Positions 55,951-64,000 of a DNA stretch of 64,000 nucleotides are shown in pieces. The position numbers were made by a program, and so were the translations under genes. The DNA comes from Echinicola sp. 20G. Its GTDB lineage: Bacteria; Bacteroidota; Bacteroidia; Cytophagales; Cyclobacteriaceae. The notes beneath the pieces are model-generated. The model had not been told where the DNA came from. It saw only the letters and a program-made list of their open reading frames with translations, and made no database searches. The stretch is from contig NZ_AP024154.1 of assembly GCF_015533855.1 (NCBI RefSeq), forward strand, positions 2,982,501 to 3,046,500, written 5' to 3'. How positions within the stretch are numbered: position 1 is the stretch's first letter; the number at the start of each line of letters is the position of its first letter.

Positions 55951-56949
55951 ATGGAAGAAAAGAGATTAAATAAGGTATTAAGGAAATATTTCTCTGATAA
56001 ACTTGATCAGGAAGAAGAAGAACTTCTTAGAAGATGGTTGGATGAGGGCGAACACAATCTTAGGGTTTTTGAAACCCTAAAAGTGGTATGGAAGGAAAAA
56101 TCTCAAGAACCGGAATTGGTTAATGTAGAGGAAAGAATTAATGATATATGGGCAAAAGCCTTAGACCAAAGTGTCAATGCTGGATCCGTGTTAAGAAAGC
56201 TGGTAGAAATAGCTGCAGTTGGGCTGTTTTTCATAGTTGCGTCATGGTTGCTTTGGAACAGCGCAAATAAAAGCGATACTGTTGAGCCCCTAAATCAAGT
56301 AACAGAATTGATCTCTAAACATAATTCCCCAGGCCAGAAAACTAAACTTTACCTACCGGATGGTTCCGTGGTCTATCTAAATAGTGAATCTAGCCTGAAA
56401 TTTTTAAAGGGCTTTAATGGCATGGAAAGAAGAATTTATCTTGATGGAGAGGCCTATTTCGTAGTGGCGAAAGATAGTAGTAGGCCATTTGTTGTACAAA
56501 GTAGGGGCGTGGAGACCATAGCTTTAGGGACCGAATTCAATGTCAATGCGTATGAGGAGAACGAAAAAATCAAAGTTTCATTAATTGAAGGAAAGGTACA
56601 GGTGAACAACCTTTTGAGTAATGATGACAGTCGTGATTTGCTGCCCGGAAAGGAGCTGATCATTGATGGCAGAAATAATGAAATGATTGAAAAGACAATA
56701 GATGTTGAATCTGCCACTGGGTGGAAGGAAGGAAAATTAGTGTTTAAGAATGCATCTTATAAAGATATGGTAATCGCCTTGGAAAGGTGGTATGGTGTGG
56801 AGATAAATACTTTCGGGAAAATCCCCAATGATTGGCATTTGACCTCTACTTACAAAGGACAAACCCTGGAAAACATTTTAATTGATCTTACTTATTCAAA
56901 AAGCTTTACTTATGAGATAGAAAAAAATACAATAAAAATCAAATTTTAG
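55951..56949 (+). CDS. FecR-family anti-sigma factor (locus D)
   Basis: The 332 residues contain an N-terminal cytoplasmic sigma-binding part (1-84, KYFSDKLDQEEEELLRRWLDEGE), one membrane helix (about 85-106, LVEIAAVGLFFIVASWLLW), the FecR domain (about 125-235, SPGQKTKLYLPDGSVVYLNSES, ETIALGTEFNVNAY) and a DUF4974-like C-terminal domain (about 255-332, LVFKNASYKDMVIALERWYG). It should hold the sigma factor at 55007 inactive until the STN domain of the SusC at 57061 reports substrate. Confidence 0.95.
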   Translation: MEEKRLNKVLRKYFSDKLDQEEEELLRRWLDEGEHNLRVFETLKVVWKEKSQEPELVNVEERINDIWAKALDQSVNAGSVLRKLVEIAAVGLFFIVASWLLWNSANKSDTVEPLNQVTELISKHNSPGQKTKLYLPDGSVVYLNSESSLKFLKGFNGMERRIYLDGEAYFVVAKDSSRPFVVQSRGVETIALGTEFNVNAYEENEKIKVSLIEGKVQVNNLLSNDDSRDLLPGKELIIDGRNNEMIEKTIDVESATGWKEGKLVFKNASYKDMVIALERWYGVEINTFGKIPNDWHLTSTYKGQTLENILIDLTYSKSFTYEIEKNTIKIKF

Positions 56950-56952
56950 AGA

Positions 56953-56983
56953 AGAATCAACAGGCTGGACCCCTGCTGATTCT
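56953..56983 (+). promoter_or_regulatory. Hairpin in the FecR-SusC gap (locus D)
   Basis: The arms 56953-56964 (AGAATCAACAGG) and 56972-56983 (CCTGCTGATTCT) pair at 11 of 12 positions with a 7-base loop. It starts 4 bases after the FecR stop. No long T-run follows. The position matches the hairpin at 20072-20103 in locus B, although the sequences are unrelated. Confidence 0.55.
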
Positions 56984-57060
56984 AAACTGTTCAAGGGCTT
57001 TCAAATAAAGCTTATTGAACCTTATTAAAATACTGGTCAGTACTTTAACAACCCAAAATT

Positions 57061-60000
57061 ATGAAAAAAAAACCTATACAGCTAATTCTGAAAATGACAA
57101 AATATACCCTTTACGGATTTTTGTTTCAGATGATCATCCTAAATGTAGTCTTAGCTCATAAAATTGAAGCCCAAAAAATCGACGAAGTATTTGTTAGTGT
57201 TTCTTTTAATGATACGGAATTACAAAACGTTCTAACTGAAATAGAAAAACAATCAGACTTTCACTTTACCATCCATGAAAATGAGAAATACCTCAACTAT
57301 AAAGTTTCGGTGCATGGAGCTAATATATCAATAGAAAATTTATTGAAGAAAATCGGAAAACAAACTGGTTTGTCATTTCAACAAGTCAACTATAATATTG
57401 GAATTAAAGAGAAAACCGTCCCCGCTTCCAATAAAGAGGCCACATGGGATACGGAAGAAAAGATAATAGTTAGTGGAACCGTTGTAGATGAAAAAGGAAT
57501 TACCATTCCGGGAGTGAATGTTTTGGAAAAAGGAACCACAAATGGGGCGGTAACAGATATTGATGGAAATTACAGCATTACTGTAGAAAGTCAATCATCA
57601 CTGGTCTTTTCCTCAATCGGTTTTGTCGCTCAAGAAGTGGAATTAAATGGTCGGACAAAACTAGACATCGTACTTAAAGCTGACATAGGCCAACTTGAAG
57701 AAGTTGTTGTTGTGGGCTATGGGACACAAAAGAGAGAGGCTTTAACAGGGGCTGTATCCTCTGTTGGTACGGATAAGCTTGAAAAAAGCCCATCAGCTAA
57801 TTTGACTAATTCTTTGGCTGGCCAAGCTCCTGGCCTAATCGTTAATACAAGAAGTGGAGAACCAGGAAACGACAATGCGGATATTTTAATTAGGGGAAAA
57901 GCCACACTAGGCAATACCAGCCCTTTGGTCGTTATTGATGGAATTCCAGATCGTGCAGGTGGATTTGCCCGTCTAAATCCTTCAGATATAGAAAGCATTT
58001 CCATTTTGAAAGATGCTTCGGCGGCTATTTATGGAGCCAGGGCAGCAAATGGAGTAATTGTGATTACTACCAAACGAGGTGATTCAGGAGATCCAAGGCT
58101 TTCCTTTTCTACTAATTTCGGGTTCACTCAACCTACCCGAGTCCCGAACTTATTGGATTCCTATAAATATGCGATAGCCTCCAATGAGTATAATGAATTG
58201 GTAGGGCAAATGCCGCGCTGGAGTGATGAAGATCTTGAAAAATTTAAAAATGGCACAGATCCATTGACGCACCCTAATACAGACTGGTGGGCGTCGGTAA
58301 TGAAAAATTGGACCCTACAGCAAAACCATAATGTCAGCTTAAGCGGAGGATCAGACAAAGTGAAGTATTTTGTATCAGGACAGTACCTTCGTCAAGAAGG
58401 AAATTATAAAGAAGGAGGTACTTATTACAATCAGGCCCAGACAAGGGTCAATCTTGATATTAATGCTACTGAGAAATTTAAAATAGGTGTTGATATTTCC
58501 TATCGAAATGAATATAGAAATGGAACAGCTCCAAGCTATGATGCGAATGGGTTGTACAGGGAATTATATTTGGCCTATCCGTGGCTGGTCTATGAATATC
58601 CAAATGGTCTTGATGGAGTGGATATTGGAGGTGGCCCAAGGAGCCTAAAAAGAATTACTTCCCCGGAAATGGGATACCAGCACACCAACACAAATTACCT
58701 GTTGACCAAAACATCCTTTGACTGGGACCTCTCTGCTATTACTGAAGGTCTGTATTCTATTGGATACTATTCATATGATATTTCAGATAATAAGTATAAG
58801 GCATTTGAAAAAACGCCTCCTCCTGCATATATGTATAACCCTACTACAGGTGAATATGATGAAATTGTTTCATTAACTCCTCCTAGTCTTTTAGAACGAA
58901 GGGATAATAGTGTTGAACAGTTGTTTCATTTGAGATTAGGTTATACTAAGGATTTTGGACTTCATAATATTGATGCTTTTGCTGCCATAGAGCAGTATAA
59001 AGGAGAATTTGATGGGATTTCGGCTTCGAGAATAAATTTCCTTAGCAATAACCTGGATCAACTATTTGCAGGGGGGCAAAATGTGGCAGATAAGGATAAC
59101 AATTCTAGCATCAAGCAAAATGGAAGGACAAATTTTATAAGCCGTATTTCATATGGTTATGATAATCGAATATTTATTGATTACAATATGAGGTATGATG
59201 GATCCCAGAATTTTCCAAAGGGTGATAGATTTGGATTTTTTCCTGGGGTATCAGTAGGATGGAGAATTTCACAAGAGGATTTCTTCTCTTCCTCTGTTGT
59301 GAACGAGTTGAAAATTAAGGGGTCATGGGGACAGATGGGGAATGATGCTGTGTCATCGTTCCAATATTTGCAAACTTATCTGTTCGGAAATGGTTATTTC
59401 TTTGGTCCTGATGCTGGCCAAACTCCATCTTTTGAACTCGGACCTACACCCAATACCAACATCACTTGGGAAGTTGCTACTTCTTCGAATATTGGTATAG
59501 AGTCAAGATTCTTTCAGGGTGCGCTTGGTGTAAATGTGGACCTTTTCAGGTCCGGGAGAACAGGGATATTAATTCCAAGAAATGCATCTGTTCCTGAATA
59601 TTCAGGGCTTACTTTACCAGATGAGAATCTTGGTGAAGTAGTGAATAAAGGAGTTGAGTTGGAAGCGTTCTTTAATAAAAAATTAGGCAATGGCCTTTCT
59701 TATAATTTGGGAGGTAACTTCACATATGCCAAGAATAAGGTCGTTTTCATGGATGAAGCACCCGATATTCCCGATTACCAAAGGAAAACAGGTTTTCCAA
59801 TAGATAGCTATCTTATTTATCAATCGAATGGACTTTATCAAAATGAAGGGGAAATAGCAGATACACCTCATCCAATGAACTCTGGTCCAGGTGATATCAG
59901 ATATATAGATGTAAATGGAGATGGTCAAATCAATGCCCTTGATCAGGTAAGGCAGTCAAGGTCAAGGACTCCGGAAATAATGTATGGTGTAACATTAGGA

Positions 60001-60438
60001 GCGTCATACGCCAATTTTGATCTTAATATACTGTTGCAGGGACAAGCTAGGGCCAAGGCATTGTTGATGCCAGGAGGGCTGAATATGGCAGAGGAATTTT
60101 TTGATGGGAGATGGCAAAAGGAAGGAGATAACCATTATCCAAGGACCTTTAATGGGGAAACAGGGAGAACATTTGGGGTCAATACCTATGCTTCTGATTT
60201 TTGGTTAAGAAATTCAGCATTTATGAGATTAAAGAATGTTGAAATTGGATATAACTTCCCTGAAGGCCTTGTTCAAAGATTGAAGATGCAATCATTAAGG
60301 GTTTATTGCAATGGAAATAATCTCCTTTCAATTGACCAATTTGGACCTTCTTTCGATCCTGAGACCCCTAGCGATATCGGAGGATGGTACTATCCACAAC
60401 AGAGGATTGTAAACATTGGCCTGAACGTAACATTTTAA
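57061..60438 (+). CDS. SusC-like TonB-dependent transporter with STN signalling domain (locus D)
   Basis: The 1125 residues contain a signal peptide (about 1-36), an STN domain (about 42-112, FNDTELQNVLTEIEKQSDFHF, ISIENLLKKIGKQTGLSF), a carboxypeptidase-regulatory-like domain (about 135-215, VSGTVVDEKGITIPGVNVL), LEEVVVVGYGTQKREALTGAVSSV, a plug whose signature DASAAIYGARAANGVI (from D318) lacks one residue of the usual DASATAIYG, and a barrel ending GLNVTF. With the preceding sigma and FecR genes it forms a complete substrate-triggered circuit. The SusD gene starts 20 bases downstream. Confidence 0.96.
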   Translation: MKKKPIQLILKMTKYTLYGFLFQMIILNVVLAHKIEAQKIDEVFVSVSFNDTELQNVLTEIEKQSDFHFTIHENEKYLNYKVSVHGANISIENLLKKIGKQTGLSFQQVNYNIGIKEKTVPASNKEATWDTEEKIIVSGTVVDEKGITIPGVNVLEKGTTNGAVTDIDGNYSITVESQSSLVFSSIGFVAQEVELNGRTKLDIVLKADIGQLEEVVVVGYGTQKREALTGAVSSVGTDKLEKSPSANLTNSLAGQAPGLIVNTRSGEPGNDNADILIRGKATLGNTSPLVVIDGIPDRAGGFARLNPSDIESISILKDASAAIYGARAANGVIVITTKRGDSGDPRLSFSTNFGFTQPTRVPNLLDSYKYAIASNEYNELVGQMPRWSDEDLEKFKNGTDPLTHPNTDWWASVMKNWTLQQNHNVSLSGGSDKVKYFVSGQYLRQEGNYKEGGTYYNQAQTRVNLDINATEKFKIGVDISYRNEYRNGTAPSYDANGLYRELYLAYPWLVYEYPNGLDGVDIGGGPRSLKRITSPEMGYQHTNTNYLLTKTSFDWDLSAITEGLYSIGYYSYDISDNKYKAFEKTPPPAYMYNPTTGEYDEIVSLTPPSLLERRDNSVEQLFHLRLGYTKDFGLHNIDAFAAIEQYKGEFDGISASRINFLSNNLDQLFAGGQNVADKDNNSSIKQNGRTNFISRISYGYDNRIFIDYNMRYDGSQNFPKGDRFGFFPGVSVGWRISQEDFFSSSVVNELKIKGSWGQMGNDAVSSFQYLQTYLFGNGYFFGPDAGQTPSFELGPTPNTNITWEVATSSNIGIESRFFQGALGVNVDLFRSGRTGILIPRNASVPEYSGLTLPDENLGEVVNKGVELEAFFNKKLGNGLSYNLGGNFTYAKNKVVFMDEAPDIPDYQRKTGFPIDSYLIYQSNGLYQNEGEIADTPHPMNSGPGDIRYIDVNGDGQINALDQVRQSRSRTPEIMYGVTLGASYANFDLNILLQGQARAKALLMPGGLNMAEEFFDGRWQKEGDNHYPRTFNGETGRTFGVNTYASDFWLRNSAFMRLKNVEIGYNFPEGLVQRLKMQSLRVYCNGNNLLSIDQFGPSFDPETPSDIGGWYYPQQRIVNIGLNVTF

Positions 60439-60458
60439 CACCCAAAATTAGCATAATC

Positions 60459-62081
60459 ATGAAGTATCTTAAATATAAATTTATATATCCTATGATAGTG
60501 GCTCTTGCAATTATGGCTTGTAATCCACTAGATCTTGAACCGGTGGATTCATTTTCTGATGATGCTGTTTGGTCAGATCCAAACTTGATAGAATCCTATG
60601 TGAATGAAATATACAATCAAGCTGTATTAAGCTACAAGGACAGTGGATTAGGTTGGGGAGCACAGACTGATGAACTGTACGGTAATTTCAACTGGACAAA
60701 TGAATGGATTTATAACCGTGGCGAAGCTAATCCCGATAATCAGACTTCAGGGTCATTAAATATGTGGGGAGACCTGTACAATACGGTTAGGTACTGTAAT
60801 GTTTTTTTTGAAAAACTTGATGGATCGGAGTTGGTAAACAATATGCAGGTAGAGAGAATGATGGGCGAAGTGTATTTTTTGAGGGCACTGACCTATTTTG
60901 AGCTATTAAAAAGGTTTGGTGGAGTCCCGTTGATTACAAAGGTATATGATGTTAACGACACTGAATTTGATGAGCTTAGAAGCAGTTGGACAGATACAAA
61001 GAACTTTATCCTCAATGATATTGAAATGGCAGAGGATTTTCTTCCTGAGGTATATGAGGATGAAAATCTGGGGCGCGCCACATTAGGGGGAGCCTTGGCA
61101 TTGAAATCTCGATTGCTTTTATACAATGCTAGTCCACTTTATAATCCCTCGGGAGAATTGCAAGCTTGGATAGATGCTAAAAATGCTGCAAAAGCAGTTA
61201 TTGATCTTGGAATATACAGTCTACACGGAGATGAAAATAACTATAATTCAATTTTTACTGACCGTTTTAATGAAGAAGTAATTTTGTCAAGGGTTTATAA
61301 TGGAAGTTATTTTGGCGATCGCTATAACACATTCGATAGGGATATGAGTCCTAATGGATACAATGGGTATAGCGCATATAATCCCCTTCAACAGTTGGTA
61401 GATGATTTTGAAATGGCTGATGGCTCTAAGTTTTCCTGGGATAATCCTTCCCATGCAGCAACTCCATACGCTAATAGGGAGCCAAGATTTTATGCAGATA
61501 TACTATTTAATGGCGCAATGTTTAAAGGAAGGGAAGCTGAGTTTTTTGAAGGTGGATTGGATTCAAGAACTAGTTCAATGTCTCCATGGAATGCTTCAAA
61601 GACCGGGTATACTATCAGGAAAATGGTCGATGAAGACCATGACTTTAATATCCGTGTTCCCAATACTACCCAATGGGTTGTATTCAGATTGGGCGAGATT
61701 TATTTAAACTATGCTGAAGCTTGTGCAGCGCTGGGTGAAACTGGCGAAGCAGTTACTTATTTAAACTACATTAGGACTAGGGCAGGACTTCCAGAGGTAA
61801 ATGCAGTTGGTGAAGAACTGATTAGTGCAATCCGACATGAAAGAAGGATTGAGCTTTGTTTTGAGGGACATCGTTATTTTGATATTAGGAGATGGGAAAC
61901 CCCTGAAATAGGATCCGAAGATGCAATTGGAATTTTAATTGAAAAGGAGGGAGATCAATTTGACTATGGCTTCCAGGTTGTGCAGGAAAGGACTTGGGTA
62001 CCTAGTTTTGTTTATTATCCGATTCCCCGCTCTGAAATTCAAAAGAATCCAGAGATTGATCAAAACCCATTTTATCAATAA
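60459..62081 (+). CDS. SusD-like glycan-binding lipoprotein (locus D)
   Basis: The start is ATG 60459; an in-frame ATG at 60384 lies inside the SusC gene and would put 25 non-signal residues in front. The 540 residues have a lipoprotein leader (LAIMAC, C21), NPLDLEPVDSFSDDAVW, the SusD helices EVYFLRALTYFELLKRFGGVPL, GGALALKSRLLLYNASPLYN and the C-terminal FRLGEIYLNYAEACAALGE with IRHERRIELCFEGHRYFDIRRWE. The last two are strong SusD signatures. It is the partner of the SusC at 57061. Confidence 0.95.
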   Translation: MKYLKYKFIYPMIVALAIMACNPLDLEPVDSFSDDAVWSDPNLIESYVNEIYNQAVLSYKDSGLGWGAQTDELYGNFNWTNEWIYNRGEANPDNQTSGSLNMWGDLYNTVRYCNVFFEKLDGSELVNNMQVERMMGEVYFLRALTYFELLKRFGGVPLITKVYDVNDTEFDELRSSWTDTKNFILNDIEMAEDFLPEVYEDENLGRATLGGALALKSRLLLYNASPLYNPSGELQAWIDAKNAAKAVIDLGIYSLHGDENNYNSIFTDRFNEEVILSRVYNGSYFGDRYNTFDRDMSPNGYNGYSAYNPLQQLVDDFEMADGSKFSWDNPSHAATPYANREPRFYADILFNGAMFKGREAEFFEGGLDSRTSSMSPWNASKTGYTIRKMVDEDHDFNIRVPNTTQWVVFRLGEIYLNYAEACAALGETGEAVTYLNYIRTRAGLPEVNAVGEELISAIRHERRIELCFEGHRYFDIRRWETPEIGSEDAIGILIEKEGDQFDYGFQVVQERTWVPSFVYYPIPRSEIQKNPEIDQNPFYQ

Positions 62082-62109
62082 GGCAGTACTGGGGATTATT
62101 GACAATAAT

Positions 62110-62139
62110 CATGGGAAGAGGCGCTTGCCCCCTCCCATG
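62110..62139 (+). terminator. Imperfect GC-rich hairpin after SusD (locus D)
   Basis: The arms 62110-62122 and 62127-62139 pair at 11 of 13 positions (CATGGGA with TCCCATG at the base), with a 4-base loop GCTT. GTTTGTCTTC follows. It lies between SusD and the GH101-like gene, the same place as the hairpins at 25165 and 46328. A weak terminator or attenuator is likely. Confidence 0.5.
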
Positions 62140-62172
62140 GTTTGTCTTCAATAACTAAAAAATCAATTATTT

Positions 62173-63570
62173 ATGAAATTAATAATATTTCTGGCCATCT
62201 GCATGGCCACGAATTTGGTATTGCCTGTGGTGAACTGTTTAGGTCAGGGAAATAGCAGTGCTTCAAAAACAATCACTGGAGAATACTACGATTGGACCAA
62301 AACAATGAAGCCAGAGAACCCCTGGAATCATGACTATGATCAGACCTTGGTGATGAAAATGTTTCTTTGCTCTCGTGGGGATGATGGTGGTGTAGATAAG
62401 GTTTATCTGGATTTTGAACAGGCTTTGGAGGTTGTGAGAAAATTAGATAACCTCACGTTGGGTGTTCCAAAAATCATTTATTTGGTAGGATGGCAATTCA
62501 ATGGACATGATTCAAAATATCCCGCATGGAACCAAGTGAACAACGCCCTGAAAAGAGAGCAAGATGAGACTTCTCTACAGAGCCTGAAGTGGTTGATGAA
62601 GGAGGCAAAAAAGTATAATACTACGGTAAGTTTACATGTCAATATGATTGATGCCTTTAAGGATTCTCCCTTATGGGAGGAATACTTTGAAAAAGATATT
62701 ATTGCCAAGGATATTAATGGTGCCCCTATCCCTGGGGAAACTTTCAATGGTATGACATCTTATCAGATCAGCTATACCCAAGAATGGGAAATGGGATTGG
62801 CCCAAAAGAGAATTGATAACTTACTTAAGATGTTGCCAGAACTCAAGGATGCTGGAACTGTTCATATTGATGCATTTCATTCGATTAGACCTGCTGCATA
62901 TAAAGAAGGTGAAAACTCTGATGAAATGAGCCCTTTTCTTGGGTATAGTATAGATCAGGAAATCGCTACACAGAGAAAAATTTTCCGGTATTGGAAAATA
63001 ATGGGAGTGGATGTAACTGCGGAAGGAGGTATGTATTGGTTGAGAAAAGATCCGTTTATTGGCTTACAGCCATTTGCATGGCATTTTGAACCTGAAAACT
63101 TTAAGAGTGAGGAATGGCATGGTAAACCCGAAGGTTTTCAGGGGCTTCCTTCAGATTTGTATTGCGGGACACCTATGCATGCAGAAGGCAAAATCATGGA
63201 AGATCCCATTAATCTGAACGGAATAAAAGAGGAGTTTTGTACCAAAGTTGTCCCTTGGTTTATGACGAACAAAATAAAAAAAACGGGTAAAAAGAACGTA
63301 ATCTGGAAATTTGAGAACGGAGAGGTTTATTTGCCAGTTTCCTGGGCAAATAATAAGCTGTTGGTATTTACCGAGAATGGTTTTAAGAACAGAAAACTAA
63401 AGCTTCCTGAGCATTGGAAAGGGTTGGATAAAGTGTTTTTATATTCTTTTGGAGTGAATGGAACACAGTTTTTGGGAGAATTGACGGTCAGGGACCTGAC
63501 CGTCAACCTTTCTTTGAAACAAGGGGACTCTGTTCTGATATTTAAAGATTTAGAAAATTCTAACCACTAA
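62173..63570 (+). CDS. GH101-like putative endo-alpha-N-acetylgalactosaminidase, secreted
   Basis: The protein has 465 residues with a signal peptide (about 1-25, ending VNCLGQ). The barrel region shows PKIIYLVGWQFNGHDSKYPAWNQVNNALKR-type features (YLVGWQFNGHDSKYP), TTVSLHVNMIDAFKDSPLW, YQISYTQEWEMGLAQKRID, VHIDAFHSIRP (D233, candidate nucleophile) and GVDVTAEGGMYWL (E284, candidate acid/base). This pattern matches short Bacteroidota proteins usually labelled endo-alpha-N-acetylgalactosaminidase family. True GH101 enzymes release the Gal-GalNAc core from mucin-type O-glycans and are far larger. The short form lacks their accessory domains and its substrate is untested. It is 91 bases after SusD, the first enzyme of locus D. 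Confidence 0.7.
   Translation: MKLIIFLAICMATNLVLPVVNCLGQGNSSASKTITGEYYDWTKTMKPENPWNHDYDQTLVMKMFLCSRGDDGGVDKVYLDFEQALEVVRKLDNLTLGVPKIIYLVGWQFNGHDSKYPAWNQVNNALKREQDETSLQSLKWLMKEAKKYNTTVSLHVNMIDAFKDSPLWEEYFEKDIIAKDINGAPIPGETFNGMTSYQISYTQEWEMGLAQKRIDNLLKMLPELKDAGTVHIDAFHSIRPAAYKEGENSDEMSPFLGYSIDQEIATQRKIFRYWKIMGVDVTAEGGMYWLRKDPFIGLQPFAWHFEPENFKSEEWHGKPEGFQGLPSDLYCGTPMHAEGKIMEDPINLNGIKEEFCTKVVPWFMTNKIKKTGKKNVIWKFENGEVYLPVSWANNKLLVFTENGFKNRKLKLPEHWKGLDKVFLYSFGVNGTQFLGELTVRDLTVNLSLKQGDSVLIFKDLENSNH
63481..63506. repeat. Near-perfect 26-base palindrome inside the GH101-like gene
   Basis: TTGACGGTCAGG (63481-63492) is the exact reverse complement of CCTGACCGTCAA (63495-63506), with two bases between. 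It falls in the coding sequence for LTVRDLTVN, where a short peptide repeat (LTV twice) accounts for part of the symmetry. It could form a hairpin in the mRNA near the 3' end of the gene or be a coincidence of the repeat. Confidence 0.55.
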
Positions 63571-63596
63571 TCTCCATGACAATAAAATACAACATT

Positions 63597-64000
63597 ATGC
63601 CAAAAGTAAATTTCGGGAAAATCGTAATCTTTATATACACCTTTGTTTTTTCAGTATTTGTCTCCCAAGGGGTTTTTGCACAACATCATGAAAGGCTTTG
63701 GGAACTGAATGAAAAAGGTGGCATCGTGTGGGATATCCTCGAAAAAGAAAAAATCCCACATAAAGACCACATGGAAATGTCGGGACAAAAAGTGGATTTG
63801 ATATTGGAATGGGGAATTGACAGTCTTGGTAGTTTTGAAGCCACCCGGGTGATCCGATGGCCAATGTTACGCACTATTCCAAATGATACTCATGCGAGCT
63901 TGCAAAGGGAAATGAAAGGAGGGAAAGCTTTTTTGCCTACAGTGAATGGAGCAGAGCTTGATAAAGGAAAAACCCTTGCAATAGTTATAGACGGCCATTT
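63597..64000 (+). CDS. N-terminal part of an unrecognised secreted protein (3' truncated by window)
   Basis: The frame is open from ATG 63597 to the window end (134 codons). A signal peptide is clear (VIFIYTFVFSVFVSQGVFAQ). The mature start reads HHERLWELNEKGGIVWDI, then HKDHMEMSGQKVDLIL and RWPMLRTIPNDTHASLQRE. Segments like MSGQ and PMLRTIPNDTHAS remind me of the N-terminal domain of some six-hairpin glycosidase-like Bacteroidota proteins, but I am not sure enough to assign a family. It lies 26 bases after the GH101-like gene and is probably the next enzyme of locus D. Confidence 0.65.
   Translation, partial: MPKVNFGKIVIFIYTFVFSVFVSQGVFAQHHERLWELNEKGGIVWDILEKEKIPHKDHMEMSGQKVDLILEWGIDSLGSFEATRVIRWPMLRTIPNDTHASLQREMKGGKAFLPTVNGAELDKGKTLAIVIDGH

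Noticed and set aside
60384..60458. ATG start at 60384 for the fourth SusD
   Set aside because: It lies inside the SusC gene; ATG 60459 opens the lipoprotein leader directly.
1..64000. Mobile element, prophage, CRISPR array or toxin-antitoxin system
   Set aside because: No transposase, integrase, phage gene, regularly spaced repeat or paired small genes were found; gene order and strand are uniform.

Overview
The window reads as part of a Bacteroidota chromosome, most likely a Cytophagales-type environmental or marine bacterium (the Cyclobacteriaceae would fit; this is inferred, not tested). The reasons are four SusC/SusD pairs, a hybrid two-component regulator with a Reg_prop propeller, two ECF sigma/FecR pairs, a type IX secretion C-terminal signal, AT-rich spacers and almost no Shine-Dalgarno motifs. 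Every gene I accept lies on the + strand. No tRNA, rRNA, CRISPR array, transposase or phage gene was seen. The window is essentially one long run of polysaccharide utilization loci (PULs) and is cut at both ends.

Region A (about 1-18094): the 3' end of an unrecognised gene, a GH92 alpha-mannosidase, a 754-base AT-rich spacer with a perfect 16-base inverted repeat, a SusC/SusD pair, two surface glycan-binding lipoproteins (DUF4959/DUF5126/DUF5000 type and DUF4998 type), then GH95, GH110 and a second GH92. The enzyme set predicts a branched glycan with alpha-L-fucose or alpha-L-galactose caps, alpha-1,3-galactose and alpha-mannose.

Region B (18251-41428): an ECF sigma factor, its FecR anti-sigma, an STN-containing SusC and a SusD, then a 16-bp terminator-like hairpin. 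After it comes an alpha-galactoside module: GH36, GH97 (retaining alpha-galactosidase type), a multidomain GH27-like enzyme with a T9SS signal, aldose 1-epimerase, an MFS sugar porter, a DUF5107-TPR protein, an AraC regulator, and a two-domain esterase (alpha/beta hydrolase fused to SGNH). Together these would take alpha-galactosides from surface capture to cytosolic galactose. The DUF5107-TPR protein is the best candidate here for an uncharacterised enzyme.

Region C (41662-54587): SusC/SusD, a strong terminator-like hairpin, a GH2 enzyme overlapping an alginate-lyase-superfamily protein, and a hybrid two-component regulator. A small predicted membrane peptide may follow. The pairing of GH2 with a lyase suggests a glycan containing both a neutral beta-linked sugar and a uronic acid.

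Region D (55007-end): a second ECF sigma/FecR/STN-SusC/SusD cassette, a hairpin, a GH101-like putative endo-alpha-N-acetylgalactosaminidase and the start of another secreted protein.

A pattern that cuts across the window: in all four loci a stem-loop sits exactly between the binding/transport genes and the first enzyme gene, with a different sequence each time. Both FecR-SusC junctions also carry a hairpin. This looks like a shared way of setting SusCD output apart from enzyme output. No sulfatase is present, which argues against sulfated algal galactans as substrates.
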